Shown here: positions 54,514 through 63,998 of the stretch, in pieces
How positions within the stretch are numbered: the stretch's first letter is position 1
Layout of the letters: the number at the start of each line of letters is the position of its first letter
DNA from: Anaeromicrobium sediminis
GTDB lineage: Bacteria; Bacillota; Clostridia; Peptostreptococcales; Thermotaleaceae
Assembly: GCF_002270055.1 (NCBI RefSeq)
Contig: NZ_NIBG01000007.1
Coordinates: forward strand, 124,001-188,000
DNA: 64,000 nucleotides
Reading direction: 5' to 3'
The notes under the pieces: generated by a model
What the model saw: the letters and a program-made list of their open reading frames with translations, nothing else
Database searches by the model: none
Told to the model about the DNA's origin: nothing
Program-made: the position numbers and the translations under genes

Positions 54514-55242
54514 ATGAAAAAGACAGTAGGCATTGTAGGTGGTATGGGGCCAATGGCCACCATTGATTTATTCAAAAAAATTGTTCATAATACCCCTGCC
54601 GATTCAGATCAAAGTCACCTTCATATAGTTATAGATAATAATACATCCATACCAGATCGATCCACTTATATTTTAAGTGGTGGTGAAAATCCAACCAGTG
54701 AAATTTCATCGTCTGCTAGAAATTTAATATCAATTGGGGCAAATATTATTATAATGCCGTGTAATACAGCCCATTATTTTTATGATGATGTTTATGAAAC
54801 TATTGAGGATTTAATTATGGATAAGGATGTTATCTTTATCCATATGATAGAAGAAACGGCAAACCATGTTTCTAATAATATGGAAGAGAATGGAAAGGTC
54901 TATCTTTTAGCTACTAAAGGTACTTATAAATCCATGATCTACAAAGAAGCTTTCAAAGCTCGTAATATTGAACTTATAGAGCCTACAGTTACTCTTAAGC
55001 AAAAGGTTATGGATATGATTTACGATTATAAAAATGGAACATTTGACTATACTCGTGATGATTTGTATGATTTTAAAAATGATGCTTTATCTAGAGGGGC
55101 AAAGAAGATAATTCTTGGTTGTACAGAATTACCTCTTATCTTTCAAAAGTTTAATTTAGTTGAAGATACTATAGACCCTACTGAAATACTAGCTAAGGCA
55201 GCTATTGAAAAAGCTAATACAGTGGCATTAGAGACTATATAA
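54514..55242 (+). CDS. Aspartate/glutamate racemase family protein
   Basis: A 242-residue paralogue of the racemase at 35830. The motifs GGMGPMATIDLF, MPCNTAHYF (first catalytic Cys, near 85) and LGCTELPLI (second, near 205) are conserved. It starts 10 bp after the symporter stop, so the two are cotranscribed, and probably converts imported or endogenous D/L acidic amino acids. GGTGAT precedes the ATG. Confidence 0.9.
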   Translation: MKKTVGIVGGMGPMATIDLFKKIVHNTPADSDQSHLHIVIDNNTSIPDRSTYILSGGENPTSEISSSARNLISIGANIIIMPCNTAHYFYDDVYETIEDLIMDKDVIFIHMIEETANHVSNNMEENGKVYLLATKGTYKSMIYKEAFKARNIELIEPTVTLKQKVMDMIYDYKNGTFDYTRDDLYDFKNDALSRGAKKIILGCTELPLIFQKFNLVEDTIDPTEILAKAAIEKANTVALETI

Positions 55243-55262
55243 AAGAAATAAAAATCAATTAG

Positions 55263-55292
55263 AAGCCCATGAAATTAATCATGGGCTTTATC
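55263..55292. terminator. Intrinsic terminator of the symporter-racemase operon
   Basis: AAGCCCATGA and TCATGGGCTT pair perfectly around AATTAA, followed by TAT and then a T-poor stretch on the plus strand. Confidence 0.7.
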
Positions 55293-55331
55293 TATGATCT
55301 AATACCTTTAAAATATTATGGATTTTTAATT

Positions 55332-56999
55332 TTATACTGTTATATGTTTTATATAGTTATCTATATTTCTAATAATTTTACATTTCCTTAAAAATTCTTC
55401 ATCTTCTATTTTAGAAATATATTCATTTATTAGGGGAGATTTCATATATACATAGTTAAATCTATCTACTGAGTATAGTTTTTTCCCACTTTTAATACAA
55501 TCTTCAAAAAATATTTTAACAGTCCTAACAGTCATATCCGTAAATTTTATTTGTTTCCATATTTCTTTCTTCATAATAAAAGCTGACTCACATAGTGAAT
55601 TGACGTATTGATTTTCCAAATTAGGAAATCTAATTGCTAAGGTCTTACTTCCTTCCACATAAGAGTAGTATGTTTGTTTACCAACAATATGTGCATCTGT
55701 ATACTCAAAAGCATCCATTAAGTCACCTAAAAATTCTGGAGCATAGTAGTCATCATCTTCAAACTTAGATATATAAGGATACCTTGCCTTGTTTATGGCA
55801 AAATTAAAACATTCACCTAATGATTTTCGTTCATTCATTATGAATACTTTTACATGATCATAGGGTTTCTTCCATTCTTCCACCTTCATAGAATTATTGT
55901 TTAAAATAATAATTAATTCTTTCTTTTTATAATTTTGTCTTTCAAAATTTGAAAATACATTTTCTATTTTGTTTGGACTATTGATACAAGCAATAATAGA
56001 TACACCTGGTATTTCTCTCTTTTTATAGCCTAAACCCATTTTTTCCAAAATAGTTTCCATTCTATGTCTATAAGTATGTTTTTTAAATACTTCTCTTTGC
56101 CCTCGTATTGATAATCGATCTCTTAATTCTTTATGATAAAGTAAAAATTTTAAATATTTTTTTACATCTTCCTCTGTCTTACATAGCGTAACAATATTTG
56201 AAAACATTTTTTCTATTCCTATTGAATAACTACTAATAACATTCGTTCCACATGCTAGTAATTCAAATACTCTCCTTGAAAACATAGTAATGCTACTTTT
56301 GATAAAATTAACATTTAAAAATATATAATATTTTTTATATATTGAAGCTATTTTCAAATAAGGAATAGGTTTCTTAATATATGGCTGATACAAATCTGGG
56401 AATCCATAACGATATTTAAACCTACTATAATACATTCGGTCATAGATATGCAACCCATACTGCAAGGCTGGTTTTAATAACATTTCCATATTCTTTTCTC
56501 TTTGAGAATGTTTTTTATGCCAAGTTCCTGCAAAAGCAACTTTTCCAAGTGGATTTTTACCTTTATCTATTGGATTATGCAATTTGGGCTGTGCAGCAAA
56601 GAGCAATACATATACATTATTATGTCCTAATATTTTTTTATATCTTTCTATACATCCTTCATCCGTTGTAAATACATAATCAAAATGTTTTGCCGTTTTA
56701 ATGAAATTTTCAAAAAATATAGGATCTTCCTTATTCCAAAAAACAGTAGGAATATTCATGTCATTGCATGCATTTATCAGATCTTCCATTCTATTGTTTT
56801 CTCCAGTAACTGTATGTCTCCATCTACCTTCTTTTCCTAACCATGCAGATTCAACAAAGAGGAAATCTGGATCTTCATTAATCAATTGATATTTCCATTT
56901 TTCTATATCTAATTGAATAAGATTACATTCATATTTTAAGCATTCATAACTAAATTCATCTAAAATTGAGACTACTTTTAATTTATTTATGTTATTCAA
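55332..56999 (-). CDS. CgeB-type glycosyltransferase fused to a GT2 domain
   Basis: A 555-residue protein. The first 330 residues resemble CgeB spore maturation glycosyltransferases (DUF3880-like VVSILDEFSYECLKYECNLI, then a GT4-like half with RRVFELLACGTNVISSYSIG). From about 335 a GT2-type domain begins with GVSIIACINSPNKIENVFSNF and carries a DDDYYAPEF region (FEDDDYYAPEFLGDLMDAF) as the nucleotide-sugar site. CgeB of Bacillus glycosylates the outer spore surface. The TTG start at 56999 follows GAGGGAATGA. It is a paralogue of the gene at 60441 and lies in a surface-polysaccharide cluster. Confidence 0.85.
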   Translation of the reverse strand: MNNINKLKVVSILDEFSYECLKYECNLIQLDIEKWKYQLINEDPDFLFVESAWLGKEGRWRHTVTGENNRMEDLINACNDMNIPTVFWNKEDPIFFENFIKTAKHFDYVFTTDEGCIERYKKILGHNNVYVLLFAAQPKLHNPIDKGKNPLGKVAFAGTWHKKHSQREKNMEMLLKPALQYGLHIYDRMYYSRFKYRYGFPDLYQPYIKKPIPYLKIASIYKKYYIFLNVNFIKSSITMFSRRVFELLACGTNVISSYSIGIEKMFSNIVTLCKTEEDVKKYLKFLLYHKELRDRLSIRGQREVFKKHTYRHRMETILEKMGLGYKKREIPGVSIIACINSPNKIENVFSNFERQNYKKKELIIILNNNSMKVEEWKKPYDHVKVFIMNERKSLGECFNFAINKARYPYISKFEDDDYYAPEFLGDLMDAFEYTDAHIVGKQTYYSYVEGSKTLAIRFPNLENQYVNSLCESAFIMKKEIWKQIKFTDMTVRTVKIFFEDCIKSGKKLYSVDRFNYVYMKSPLINEYISKIEDEEFLRKCKIIRNIDNYIKHITV

Positions 57000-57040
57000 C
57001 GAATCATTCCCTCACTTTCTTTCTAGAAATAACTATGGGC

Positions 57041-58297
57041 CTAATGTAAATTGCCAAAGTTAACTACTTTAATATATTGGGAATCATAATCATCTGTATT
57101 TATAATATTTTTTGTATCAAATACTATGGGAGTTCTCATATTTTTTATAAATTTATAATAATTTAATTCTCTAAAGATATCATGATCGGTTAATATTAAA
57201 ATCATATCAGCATCTTTTACAGAATCATTAATTGATAGAATTTCAATATTTTTATTGTTCACATAGGGGTCATAAATAGTTACTATATAATGATTTTCTT
57301 TAAGAAGATTAATAATATCTAGTGCAGGACTTTCTCTTACATCGTCAATGTTTCCTTTATAAGTAATTCCCCAAACTGCTATTTTAGGACTCTTTATTCC
57401 ATCAAGTAATTGATTTACTTTTGATACTACATAACTAGGCATACTATTATTTATATCTCTTGCTAAAGAAATTATCTTTGCTAAATCAGGACATTTCTTA
57501 ATGATAAAATGTGGGTCTACAGCTATACAATGTCCCCCTACTCCGGGACCAGGATGATGTACGTTAACTCGAGGATGGTTATTTGCCAATTCTATTACTT
57601 TATGGACATCAACATTAAGTCTATCACATATTTTTGCTAACTCATTGGATAAAGCTATATTTACATCTCTAAATACATTTTCAACTACCTTTGACATTTC
57701 AGCAGTCTTTATATCTGTTTTTAGTATTTTACCTTTTACAAAATTGATATAAATTTCTTCTGCTTTTTCGGCACAAGTTGAAGTATATCCACCAATTATT
57801 CTATTATTAAAAATTATTTCTTCCATAATTTTCGTAGGCAATACTCTTTCTGGACAATGGGCTAAGTAAACATCTATTCCCACATTAAAACCAGCTTTTT
57901 CTATAATTGGTCGAATAACTTCCTCTGTTGTATTTGGAGGAATTGTAGATTCAATAATTACTAAATTACCTTTGTTTAAATATGGGATAATCGAATTTAC
58001 TGCTGATATGACATAACTTAGGTCACAAGTTTTATCTTCTCTTAGGGGAGTTGGTACATCTATCATAAAGGCATCAGCTTTTTCCGGATTCATTTTTGCA
58101 ATTATGCGTTTTTTACTTACCATATCTTTTATAATTTGATTTAAGTTTGGTTCTCCAATATGAATTTCTCCTCTATTTATTGTTTTAATAACTTCTTTAT
58201 TTATATCTACACCAACGACTTGGTATCCACTTAATGCAAGAACTGCACAAGTAGGTAATCCAATATAACCAAGACCTATTACGCATATTTTATTCAT
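57041..58297 (-). CDS. UDP-N-acetyl-D-mannosamine dehydrogenase (WecC type)
   Basis: A 418-residue nucleotide-sugar dehydrogenase. The NAD-binding CVIGLGYIGLPTCAVLALSG at the start, VNVHHPGPGVGGHCIAVDPH with the catalytic Cys near residue 255, and the C-terminal SDR-like domain (IAVWGITYKGNIDDVRESPA) are present. WecC-type enzymes oxidise UDP-ManNAc to the uronate used in surface polymers. No UDP-GlcNAc epimerase gene is in the window. GGAGGAAGATATAGA precedes the ATG at 58297. It is 41 bp upstream of the CgeB-type gene, codirectional. Confidence 0.88.
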   Translation of the reverse strand: MNKICVIGLGYIGLPTCAVLALSGYQVVGVDINKEVIKTINRGEIHIGEPNLNQIIKDMVSKKRIIAKMNPEKADAFMIDVPTPLREDKTCDLSYVISAVNSIIPYLNKGNLVIIESTIPPNTTEEVIRPIIEKAGFNVGIDVYLAHCPERVLPTKIMEEIIFNNRIIGGYTSTCAEKAEEIYINFVKGKILKTDIKTAEMSKVVENVFRDVNIALSNELAKICDRLNVDVHKVIELANNHPRVNVHHPGPGVGGHCIAVDPHFIIKKCPDLAKIISLARDINNSMPSYVVSKVNQLLDGIKSPKIAVWGITYKGNIDDVRESPALDIINLLKENHYIVTIYDPYVNNKNIEILSINDSVKDADMILILTDHDIFRELNYYKFIKNMRTPIVFDTKNIINTDDYDSQYIKVVNFGNLH

Positions 58298-58621
58298 TCT
58301 ATATCTTCCTCCATAAATTAATGGTCTTTTTAAAATACTCAATTTTTTAGAATTTCTTGCTTTTTTAAGAAAGATTAGGATCCTTATAATACTTATGGTG
58401 ATACATTTTTCTAAGCCTAACAGTATTATATATATATATGATTTATGACTAAATATTGTACTATGTACTATGATATTTGCTGATATATTGGTGAAAAGAT
58501 ACTACTTTTATCATATTGGGTGGGATATGTCTATAAAAGTAACCACTAAATGCATAATTTCATAATATATAGTGTTACTACTTAGTATAAGTAAATTAAT
58601 TACAAAGTAGGTGGAGTAATT
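58298..58621. other. Divergent promoter region of the polysaccharide locus
   Basis: A 324-bp AT-rich stretch between divergent genes. It includes a run of alternating TA near 58427-58442 and no open frame. A candidate sigma-K type promoter lies in it at 58543-58570. Confidence 0.55.
58543..58570 (+). promoter_or_regulatory. Candidate sigma-K-type promoter
   Basis: ACC at 58543 and CATAATATA at 58562 are 16 bp apart, close to the mother-cell sigma-K pattern (AC then CATANNNTA). It lies 51 bp before the GTG start of the deacetylase-like gene. Such short matches occur by chance in AT-rich DNA, so this is only a candidate. Confidence 0.35.
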
Positions 58622-59419
58622 GTGGCTGTAGATAAAAAATCAAATAATAATATATGTGATATATGGGGAAGTGAACCAATATTTTCTTTTACTGTTGACG
58701 TAGACTGGGCTTCAGAGGATGCCATAAAGTATTGTCACAGTATATTGGAACAACATAAAATAAGACCTACTTATTTCTTAACACATCCAAGTAAGTTTTT
58801 ATATAGTCTACTAGAAGGCGGTAGTATTAATGCAGGTATTCATCCTAACTTTATTAGCGGCAGTAGCCATGGTAATTCATATACTGAAGTAATTAATTAC
58901 TGTATGCATCTGTTACCAAATGCAGAGTGTTTCAGATCACATCGATATTATGATGTTAATGACATAACTGACGCTTTTTATGGACTTGGACTTCGTTATG
59001 ATTCTAATCTATGTACACGTTTTCAAAAAGTTAATCCCTTTATACACAGGTCGGGACTAATAAGATTTCCAGTCTATTTTGAAGATGGAGCATATTTACT
59101 ACATGAGAAAAGTTTAAACTTTAATTCCGTTGAAAAAAAATTATTTAGTTCTGCCGGGTTAATGGTGATAAATATTCACCCAATGCATATGGTCTTAAAT
59201 TCTCCCAATTTTTCATACGCTCAAAAAGTAAAAAATCTTTTATCTTCTAAAGAATGGAATTCATTAACTTATGAAGATTTTAAAAAATTGAAATATGCAG
59301 GATTAGGTATTAGAGATTTTTTAATCAATTTATTTAAATTTGTTAATAAGAATAATTATAAAATTTACACTTTGAAGGAATTATACGAAATTATTAAGAT
59401 TCATAATTATCTAGAGTAA
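58622..59419 (+). CDS. Polysaccharide deacetylase-like protein (WbmS type)
   Basis: A 265-residue NodB-like barrel protein. PIFSFTVDVDWASEDAI has the Asp pair expected of the metal-site motif and PTYFLTHPSKF is the next strand. NAGIHPNFISGSSHG supplies the metal-binding His residues, and MVINIHPMHMVLNSPNF is the last motif. It resembles the WbmS branch found in surface-sugar clusters. Its substrate is probably an acetamido sugar of the local glycan. AGGTGGAG precedes the GTG start. First gene of the plus-strand group, 42 bp before the acetyltransferase. Confidence 0.75.
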   Translation: MAVDKKSNNNICDIWGSEPIFSFTVDVDWASEDAIKYCHSILEQHKIRPTYFLTHPSKFLYSLLEGGSINAGIHPNFISGSSHGNSYTEVINYCMHLLPNAECFRSHRYYDVNDITDAFYGLGLRYDSNLCTRFQKVNPFIHRSGLIRFPVYFEDGAYLLHEKSLNFNSVEKKLFSSAGLMVINIHPMHMVLNSPNFSYAQKVKNLLSSKEWNSLTYEDFKKLKYAGLGIRDFLINLFKFVNKNNYKIYTLKELYEIIKIHNYLE

Positions 59420-59461
59420 CTAAATTTAATGTTACTTAAGGGTAATATAAGAGGTGGGAAA

Positions 59462-60160
59462 ATGATAAGTAAAACTGCAAAAGTAGGAAATAATTTCAAT
59501 ATAGGAAAAAACTGTATTATAGGTGAAAATGTTGTTATTCATAACAATGTTACTATATATGATAATACTATAATAGGTGACAATACAGAAATATTTGATA
59601 ATGCCGTACTTGGAAGACCACCTAGATCTGCTGGTAACTTGGTTCATAAATTAAAAGATGATTATTCAAATCTAGTAATAGGAAAAAATTGTTCCATAGG
59701 TGTAGGAGCTGTAGTATATGTGGGGACTGTGATAGGTAATAATGTTTTACTATGTGACTATTGTAGTATACGTGAAGAATGTAAAATAGATGACTATACC
59801 ACATTAGGAAGACATGTAGCAGTAAATCATAGTGTTACTATTGGAAAAAGAACAAAAATTATCGATAATGCATGTTTAGGATCTTACTTAATTGTGGAGG
59901 ATGATGTGTTTATTAGTGCAGGTGTAATTTTTACTAATGATAATGAAATGCGTTTGAGTGGAAAGCAATTAGACAAAACATCAGGACCTTGTATTAAGAA
60001 GGGATGTAGAATAGGAGGAAATTCTATTTTTTTACCTGGAGTGATAGTTGGAGAGAATTCAGTAATTGGAGCTGGGTCTGTTGTAACAAAAGATATACCC
60101 AGTGGAACTGTAGCAATGGGAATACCTGCAAGAATTAAGAAATCTAATTCCTTAGAATAA
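59462..60160 (+). CDS. Left-handed beta-helix (hexapeptide) acyltransferase
   Basis: About 232 residues made largely of hexapeptide repeats ([20 protein letters not shown], then [21 protein letters not shown]), with a loop around [17 protein letters not shown]. The end [20 protein letters not shown] is followed by [11 protein letters not shown], as in sugar N-acetyltransferases of the WbpD/WlbB type. It should be a trimer that acetylates an amino sugar from acetyl-CoA. GAGGTGGG precedes the ATG at 59462. Together with the deacetylase-like gene it can remodel N-acyl groups on the glycan. Confidence 0.85.
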   Translation: MISKTAKVGNNFNIGKNCIIGENVVIHNNVTIYDNTIIGDNTEIFDNAVLGRPPRSAGNLVHKLKDDYSNLVIGKNCSIGVGAVVYVGTVIGNNVLLCDYCSIREECKIDDYTTLGRHVAVNHSVTIGKRTKIIDNACLGSYLIVEDDVFISAGVIFTNDNEMRLSGKQLDKTSGPCIKKGCRIGGNSIFLPGVIVGENSVIGAGSVVTKDIPSGTVAMGIPARIKKSNSLE

Positions 60161-60440
60161 AAAGGCACATTGACTACTTTACTTTCTAACTCTCAAACAT
60201 ATAACTATTCCTAGTCTATAGATTTTAATTTCGGGTATGTATATCTTTTAAGGTATGCATACTCAATTTATGATTTTGGCATTAATTGAACAACTGGTGA
60301 ATTGAAGAAAGTATATAGTTTTTCTGCAACAAAGTGCATATATAATCATAGAAATAAAATATGGAAATATCTTTGGTTTAGCTAAATTACTAGTAATTTT
60401 GAAAATAGTCCTTAATATCAATTAATAATGAGGTGAAGAA

Positions 60441-62270
60441 ATGACTAAATATGTGAAAATACTTACTACTACTACAAAAGCATATTCTGAACCAGTTAAT
60501 AACTCTTACGCAAAATTGATACCAACATATATGTCTAGAGAAAAAAGGAAAGATGCTTATACAAAAAATACACTAAAAAAAGATACTGTTAACCAATTGA
60601 AGGTAGCCTGCATTTTAGATGAATTTAGTTATGAATGTTTTAAGTATGAATGCAATCTAATCCCTTTAGGTACTTATAACTGGAAGCAAACCTTAATTAA
60701 AGAAAAACCACATTTCCTATTAGTTGAATCAGCTTGGACGGGTTTCAAAGGACAATGGAGGGGTAAAATAATAAACTTGAAAAATAATCAAAATAACAAA
60801 TTGAAAGATTTGGTTAATTGGTGTAATAAAAATAACATACCTACAGTCTTCTGGAATAAAGAAGACCCTGGGCACTTTGAAGAGTTCATAGCAGCAGCTA
60901 AACTTTTTGATTATATTTTCACTACTGACTCTAATTGTATATCTAAATACAAAAAAGTAATTAGTCATGATAATATCTATCCCTTACCATTTGCAGCTCA
61001 ACCTAAAATCCATAATCCAATCAACAAAGACAAAGATAAATTAGGAAAAGTAGCTTATGCTGGTAGTTGGTATGCTAAAAAGTTAGCTCAGAGACAAAAG
61101 GACTTAGAAAATTTATTAAAACCCTCATTTAAATATGGACTACATATTTATGATAGATTCTATAATTACACAAAATCCAATGATTATAAATTTCCATATA
61201 TATACCGACCTTATATTAAGGGGTATCTTCCCTATGAACAGATGATTAATACTTATAAAAAGTATGATATTTTTCTAAATGTTAATTCCTCACGTAATAG
61301 TCCAACCATGTTTTCAAGAAGAGTCTTTGAATTATTAGCATGCGGAACTAATATTCTTAGCGGTTATTCAATAGGAGTAAAAAATTTATTTTCAGATATG
61401 GTTAAAATATGTGAAACACAACAAGATACAGAAAAATATTTGAAAATCCTATTAGAAAATAAGGTTTTAAGAGATAAATTATCAATATTAGGGCAACGAG
61501 AAATACTCGGCAATCACACTTATAAGCATAGGCTCGAAACAATAGCTGATAAGATTAACATAAATTATAAAAAAGAAGATCACCCAGGGGTATCAATAAT
61601 TACATGTACTAATCGTCCTAATAATATTGATAATATATTCCAAAATTATCAGATACAAAACTATAATAAGAAAGAATTTATTATTATTATAAACAGTAAT
61701 ACTATTGATATTGGTAAATATAAAGAAAAGGCTAAAGAACATAAAAATGTACGAGTATTTCAATTAGATGAAAAAACGTCTCTAGGAAAATGCTTAAACT
61801 ACGGAGTAGAACAATCAAAATTTGAAATCATCTCAAAGTTTGATGATGATGACTACTATGCCCCTAACTATTTAATTGATATAATTAATGCTTTTACTTA
61901 TACCAATGCATCAGTAGTTGGCAAATATTCAGCTTATGTATACTTTGAAAACAAAAAAATTTTAGCCTTAATGCATCCTAATACAGAAAATAGATATATG
62001 GAATTTGTAACTGGTTCAACATTAACTTTCAAGAAAGAAGTATTTAATAAAGTGAAATTTATTAATAAATCCAAAAGTGAAGATACACAGTTTTTAAAAG
62101 ACTGTACAGCTAATGGTTTTAATATATATACAATCGATAGGTTTAATCATGTATTTTGTAGAAAATCTTCTCTAGAAAAACATAGTTGGAAAATAAGTGA
62201 TGATGAATTATTAAAAAAATGTAAAATCATTGCCCATACAGATAATTATAAAGAAATTATTACTATATAG
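60441..62270 (+). CDS. CgeB-type glycosyltransferase fused to a GT2 domain
   Basis: A 609-residue paralogue of the protein at 55332, in the opposite orientation, with an extra 50-residue N-terminal stretch. The CgeB-like half starts VACILDEFSYECFKYECNLI and includes RRVFELLACGTNILSGYSIG. The GT2 half starts GVSIITCTNRPNNIDNIFQN and has SKFDDDDYYAPNYLIDI. The core regions are almost identical in pattern to the paralogue, but the acceptor-side regions differ, so the two may add different sugars. AGGTGAAGAA precedes the ATG. Confidence 0.85.
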   Translation: MTKYVKILTTTTKAYSEPVNNSYAKLIPTYMSREKRKDAYTKNTLKKDTVNQLKVACILDEFSYECFKYECNLIPLGTYNWKQTLIKEKPHFLLVESAWTGFKGQWRGKIINLKNNQNNKLKDLVNWCNKNNIPTVFWNKEDPGHFEEFIAAAKLFDYIFTTDSNCISKYKKVISHDNIYPLPFAAQPKIHNPINKDKDKLGKVAYAGSWYAKKLAQRQKDLENLLKPSFKYGLHIYDRFYNYTKSNDYKFPYIYRPYIKGYLPYEQMINTYKKYDIFLNVNSSRNSPTMFSRRVFELLACGTNILSGYSIGVKNLFSDMVKICETQQDTEKYLKILLENKVLRDKLSILGQREILGNHTYKHRLETIADKININYKKEDHPGVSIITCTNRPNNIDNIFQNYQIQNYNKKEFIIIINSNTIDIGKYKEKAKEHKNVRVFQLDEKTSLGKCLNYGVEQSKFEIISKFDDDDYYAPNYLIDIINAFTYTNASVVGKYSAYVYFENKKILALMHPNTENRYMEFVTGSTLTFKKEVFNKVKFINKSKSEDTQFLKDCTANGFNIYTIDRFNHVFCRKSSLEKHSWKISDDELLKKCKIIAHTDNYKEIITI

Positions 62271-62316
62271 ACATACTTTGTAAAAGATATTATTAGCACA
62301 ATAGGAGGTATAAGAA

Positions 62317-63780
62317 ATGATAACTGTTAGAGTACAATGGCCCGAAATAAAAAAAGATACTGTAAGATTTTTCTGGCATACAAATAAAACTGTCCCCTTA
62401 TTTAGAAAAAATAATTTCTATTTTAAATATGAAGGGTTAAATATTGAAAAAATGCCTATTGAAGTTTACTGGAATGCTTTTCTTGCTCTGATGATTCCAG
62501 TGTTTAATATTTGTAAAGAAGATGTTTTATTTATTTTTCCTCATAGTATCCCATCTTTTATGGCTGAAACTTGGATAAATTTTCATAGCGCTAGTAACAT
62601 TACAATATCCCCTTTATCAGATAAATCCTCTATAGAATTGAGTACAAATCATGACAACTCTACAAATGTTAATTCTAAAGTAGGTGTTCTCTTTGGAGGA
62701 GGAAAAGATTCCAGTTGTACTTTCTCTATTCTTTCGGAAGTACATGGAATTGAAAATATATTGCTTATTTCCTATGTATTTGGTTATGATAAATATGCTA
62801 CAAATAAAATTGACAAAAGAAGAGAAAATATGATTCTAAATCCTCTAAAAAAAGATTTAAATGTTAAGATACAAAAGATAGTTTCTGATTTTCAATCAAC
62901 TTTGAAAGATCAATCTGCTTTTTATAGTCCTCATACAGCTCTATTCACAGGTACAGTTTTACCAGTGATTATTAAGTATAATATTTCTCTTTTAACTCAC
63001 AGTAATGAGTTTGTTAACTATTCAACTGGAATTTATAATTCTAATATTACTAGATTTAATTTTAGACTGTCTCGTCCAGAGTATGATAATTACTTGTCAG
63101 CACGTATTAATTCATTTTTTAAAACTGATGTTTCAATTAAAAATATAAGTTATTCTCTTTCAGATTTAGCATCATTCAAAATTTTAGCACAAAGATACCC
63201 TCACATACTTAAACATATTATGATGTGTGAAACTATTGAAAATCCAAATATAAAGTGGTGTAAAAATTGTTTTAAATGTGCTAAATATGTCTTTTATAGT
63301 CTATATACTGGTCATGAACAACATGACATTGACATTGACTACTTCTTTTCAAAAAGTTCATATATAAAAGATGTATTAGAAAGTACAAAAAATCTACAAC
63401 CTACGGAAAATGGCAACTATCCATTTCATCCTTCTATAGGTTACTTTGAAACCTTCTATCATATGATGGCATCAATTAACCCTGAAGATGTTAAAAAGAG
63501 AACTTCTCAAAAGGGTTATCGTAATTTTATGATTCTTAAGAACCGATATGGTAATAAGAAATTTCCTGTTTATGACAGTTTTATTGAACCAGCATTTAAA
63601 AAATTATCACTTCCTTTTTCTAAAGAAATTCGAAAAATTATTACTACCCATTGTCCAGAAATTGAGAAACTCCCAGAATATTTTCTATTAGAAGGCATTA
63701 AGGTTACAATTGATTATAATTTAAATTGTCATGTGCCTAAAATTTTTAATGTGAATCATGAAAAAAAACTACCTCGATAG
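62317..63780 (+). CDS. PP-loop ATPase with cysteine cluster, in a polysaccharide locus
   Basis: A 487-residue protein of uncertain function. The segment VGVLFGGGKDSSCTFSILSE near residues 128-147 is a PP-loop (N-type ATP pyrophosphatase). CETIENPNIKWCKNCFKCAK near 303-322 supplies four Cys that could bind zinc, as in QueC-like proteins. The N-terminal 125 and C-terminal 150 residues have no recognised domain. PP-loop enzymes activate a carbonyl by adenylation before amide formation or thiolation. In a glycan cluster it might amidate a uronic acid, for example the WecC product. AGGAGG precedes the ATG; 46 bp after the CgeB-type gene. Confidence 0.7.
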   Translation: MITVRVQWPEIKKDTVRFFWHTNKTVPLFRKNNFYFKYEGLNIEKMPIEVYWNAFLALMIPVFNICKEDVLFIFPHSIPSFMAETWINFHSASNITISPLSDKSSIELSTNHDNSTNVNSKVGVLFGGGKDSSCTFSILSEVHGIENILLISYVFGYDKYATNKIDKRRENMILNPLKKDLNVKIQKIVSDFQSTLKDQSAFYSPHTALFTGTVLPVIIKYNISLLTHSNEFVNYSTGIYNSNITRFNFRLSRPEYDNYLSARINSFFKTDVSIKNISYSLSDLASFKILAQRYPHILKHIMMCETIENPNIKWCKNCFKCAKYVFYSLYTGHEQHDIDIDYFFSKSSYIKDVLESTKNLQPTENGNYPFHPSIGYFETFYHMMASINPEDVKKRTSQKGYRNFMILKNRYGNKKFPVYDSFIEPAFKKLSLPFSKEIRKIITTHCPEIEKLPEYFLLEGIKVTIDYNLNCHVPKIFNVNHEKKLPR

Positions 63781-63800
63781 TTCTTGCAAGTCTTGGTATA

Positions 63801-63838
63801 AAAATATCCTCCTAATATTTTATTAGAAGGATATTTTA
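63801..63838 (+). terminator. Intrinsic terminator of the polysaccharide gene group
   Basis: AAAATATCCTCCTAATA and TATTAGAAGGATATTTT pair with one mismatch, 20 bp after the PP-loop gene stop. Confidence 0.8.
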
Positions 63839-63908
63839 TACAATTTAAAATATATTAAAGTTCAGTGCTGCTATTTGGAAAGACCTAGACTTATTTTAAT
63901 ATCTTTGT

Positions 63909-63998
63909 TTAGTAATAATAATTGCAATTATATTTAATTTCCAACTCATCAATATTATTTTCTTTAAGCTTTTTTTCGATTACTGCTTTTTTTTCATT
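63909..63998 (-). CDS. C-terminal end of a gene cut by the window edge
   Basis: On the minus strand an open frame enters from the right edge and runs about 29 codons to a TAA at 63909. It encodes a charged helix (VIEKKLKENNIDELEIK) and the end YNCNYYY. Too little is visible to name it. Confidence 0.4.
   Translation of the reverse strand, partial: NEKKAVIEKKLKENNIDELEIKYNCNYYY

Noticed and set aside
59432-60168. Minus-strand frames over the hexapeptide acyltransferase gene
   Set aside because: They are shadows of the repeated hexapeptide codons and have no start signals.
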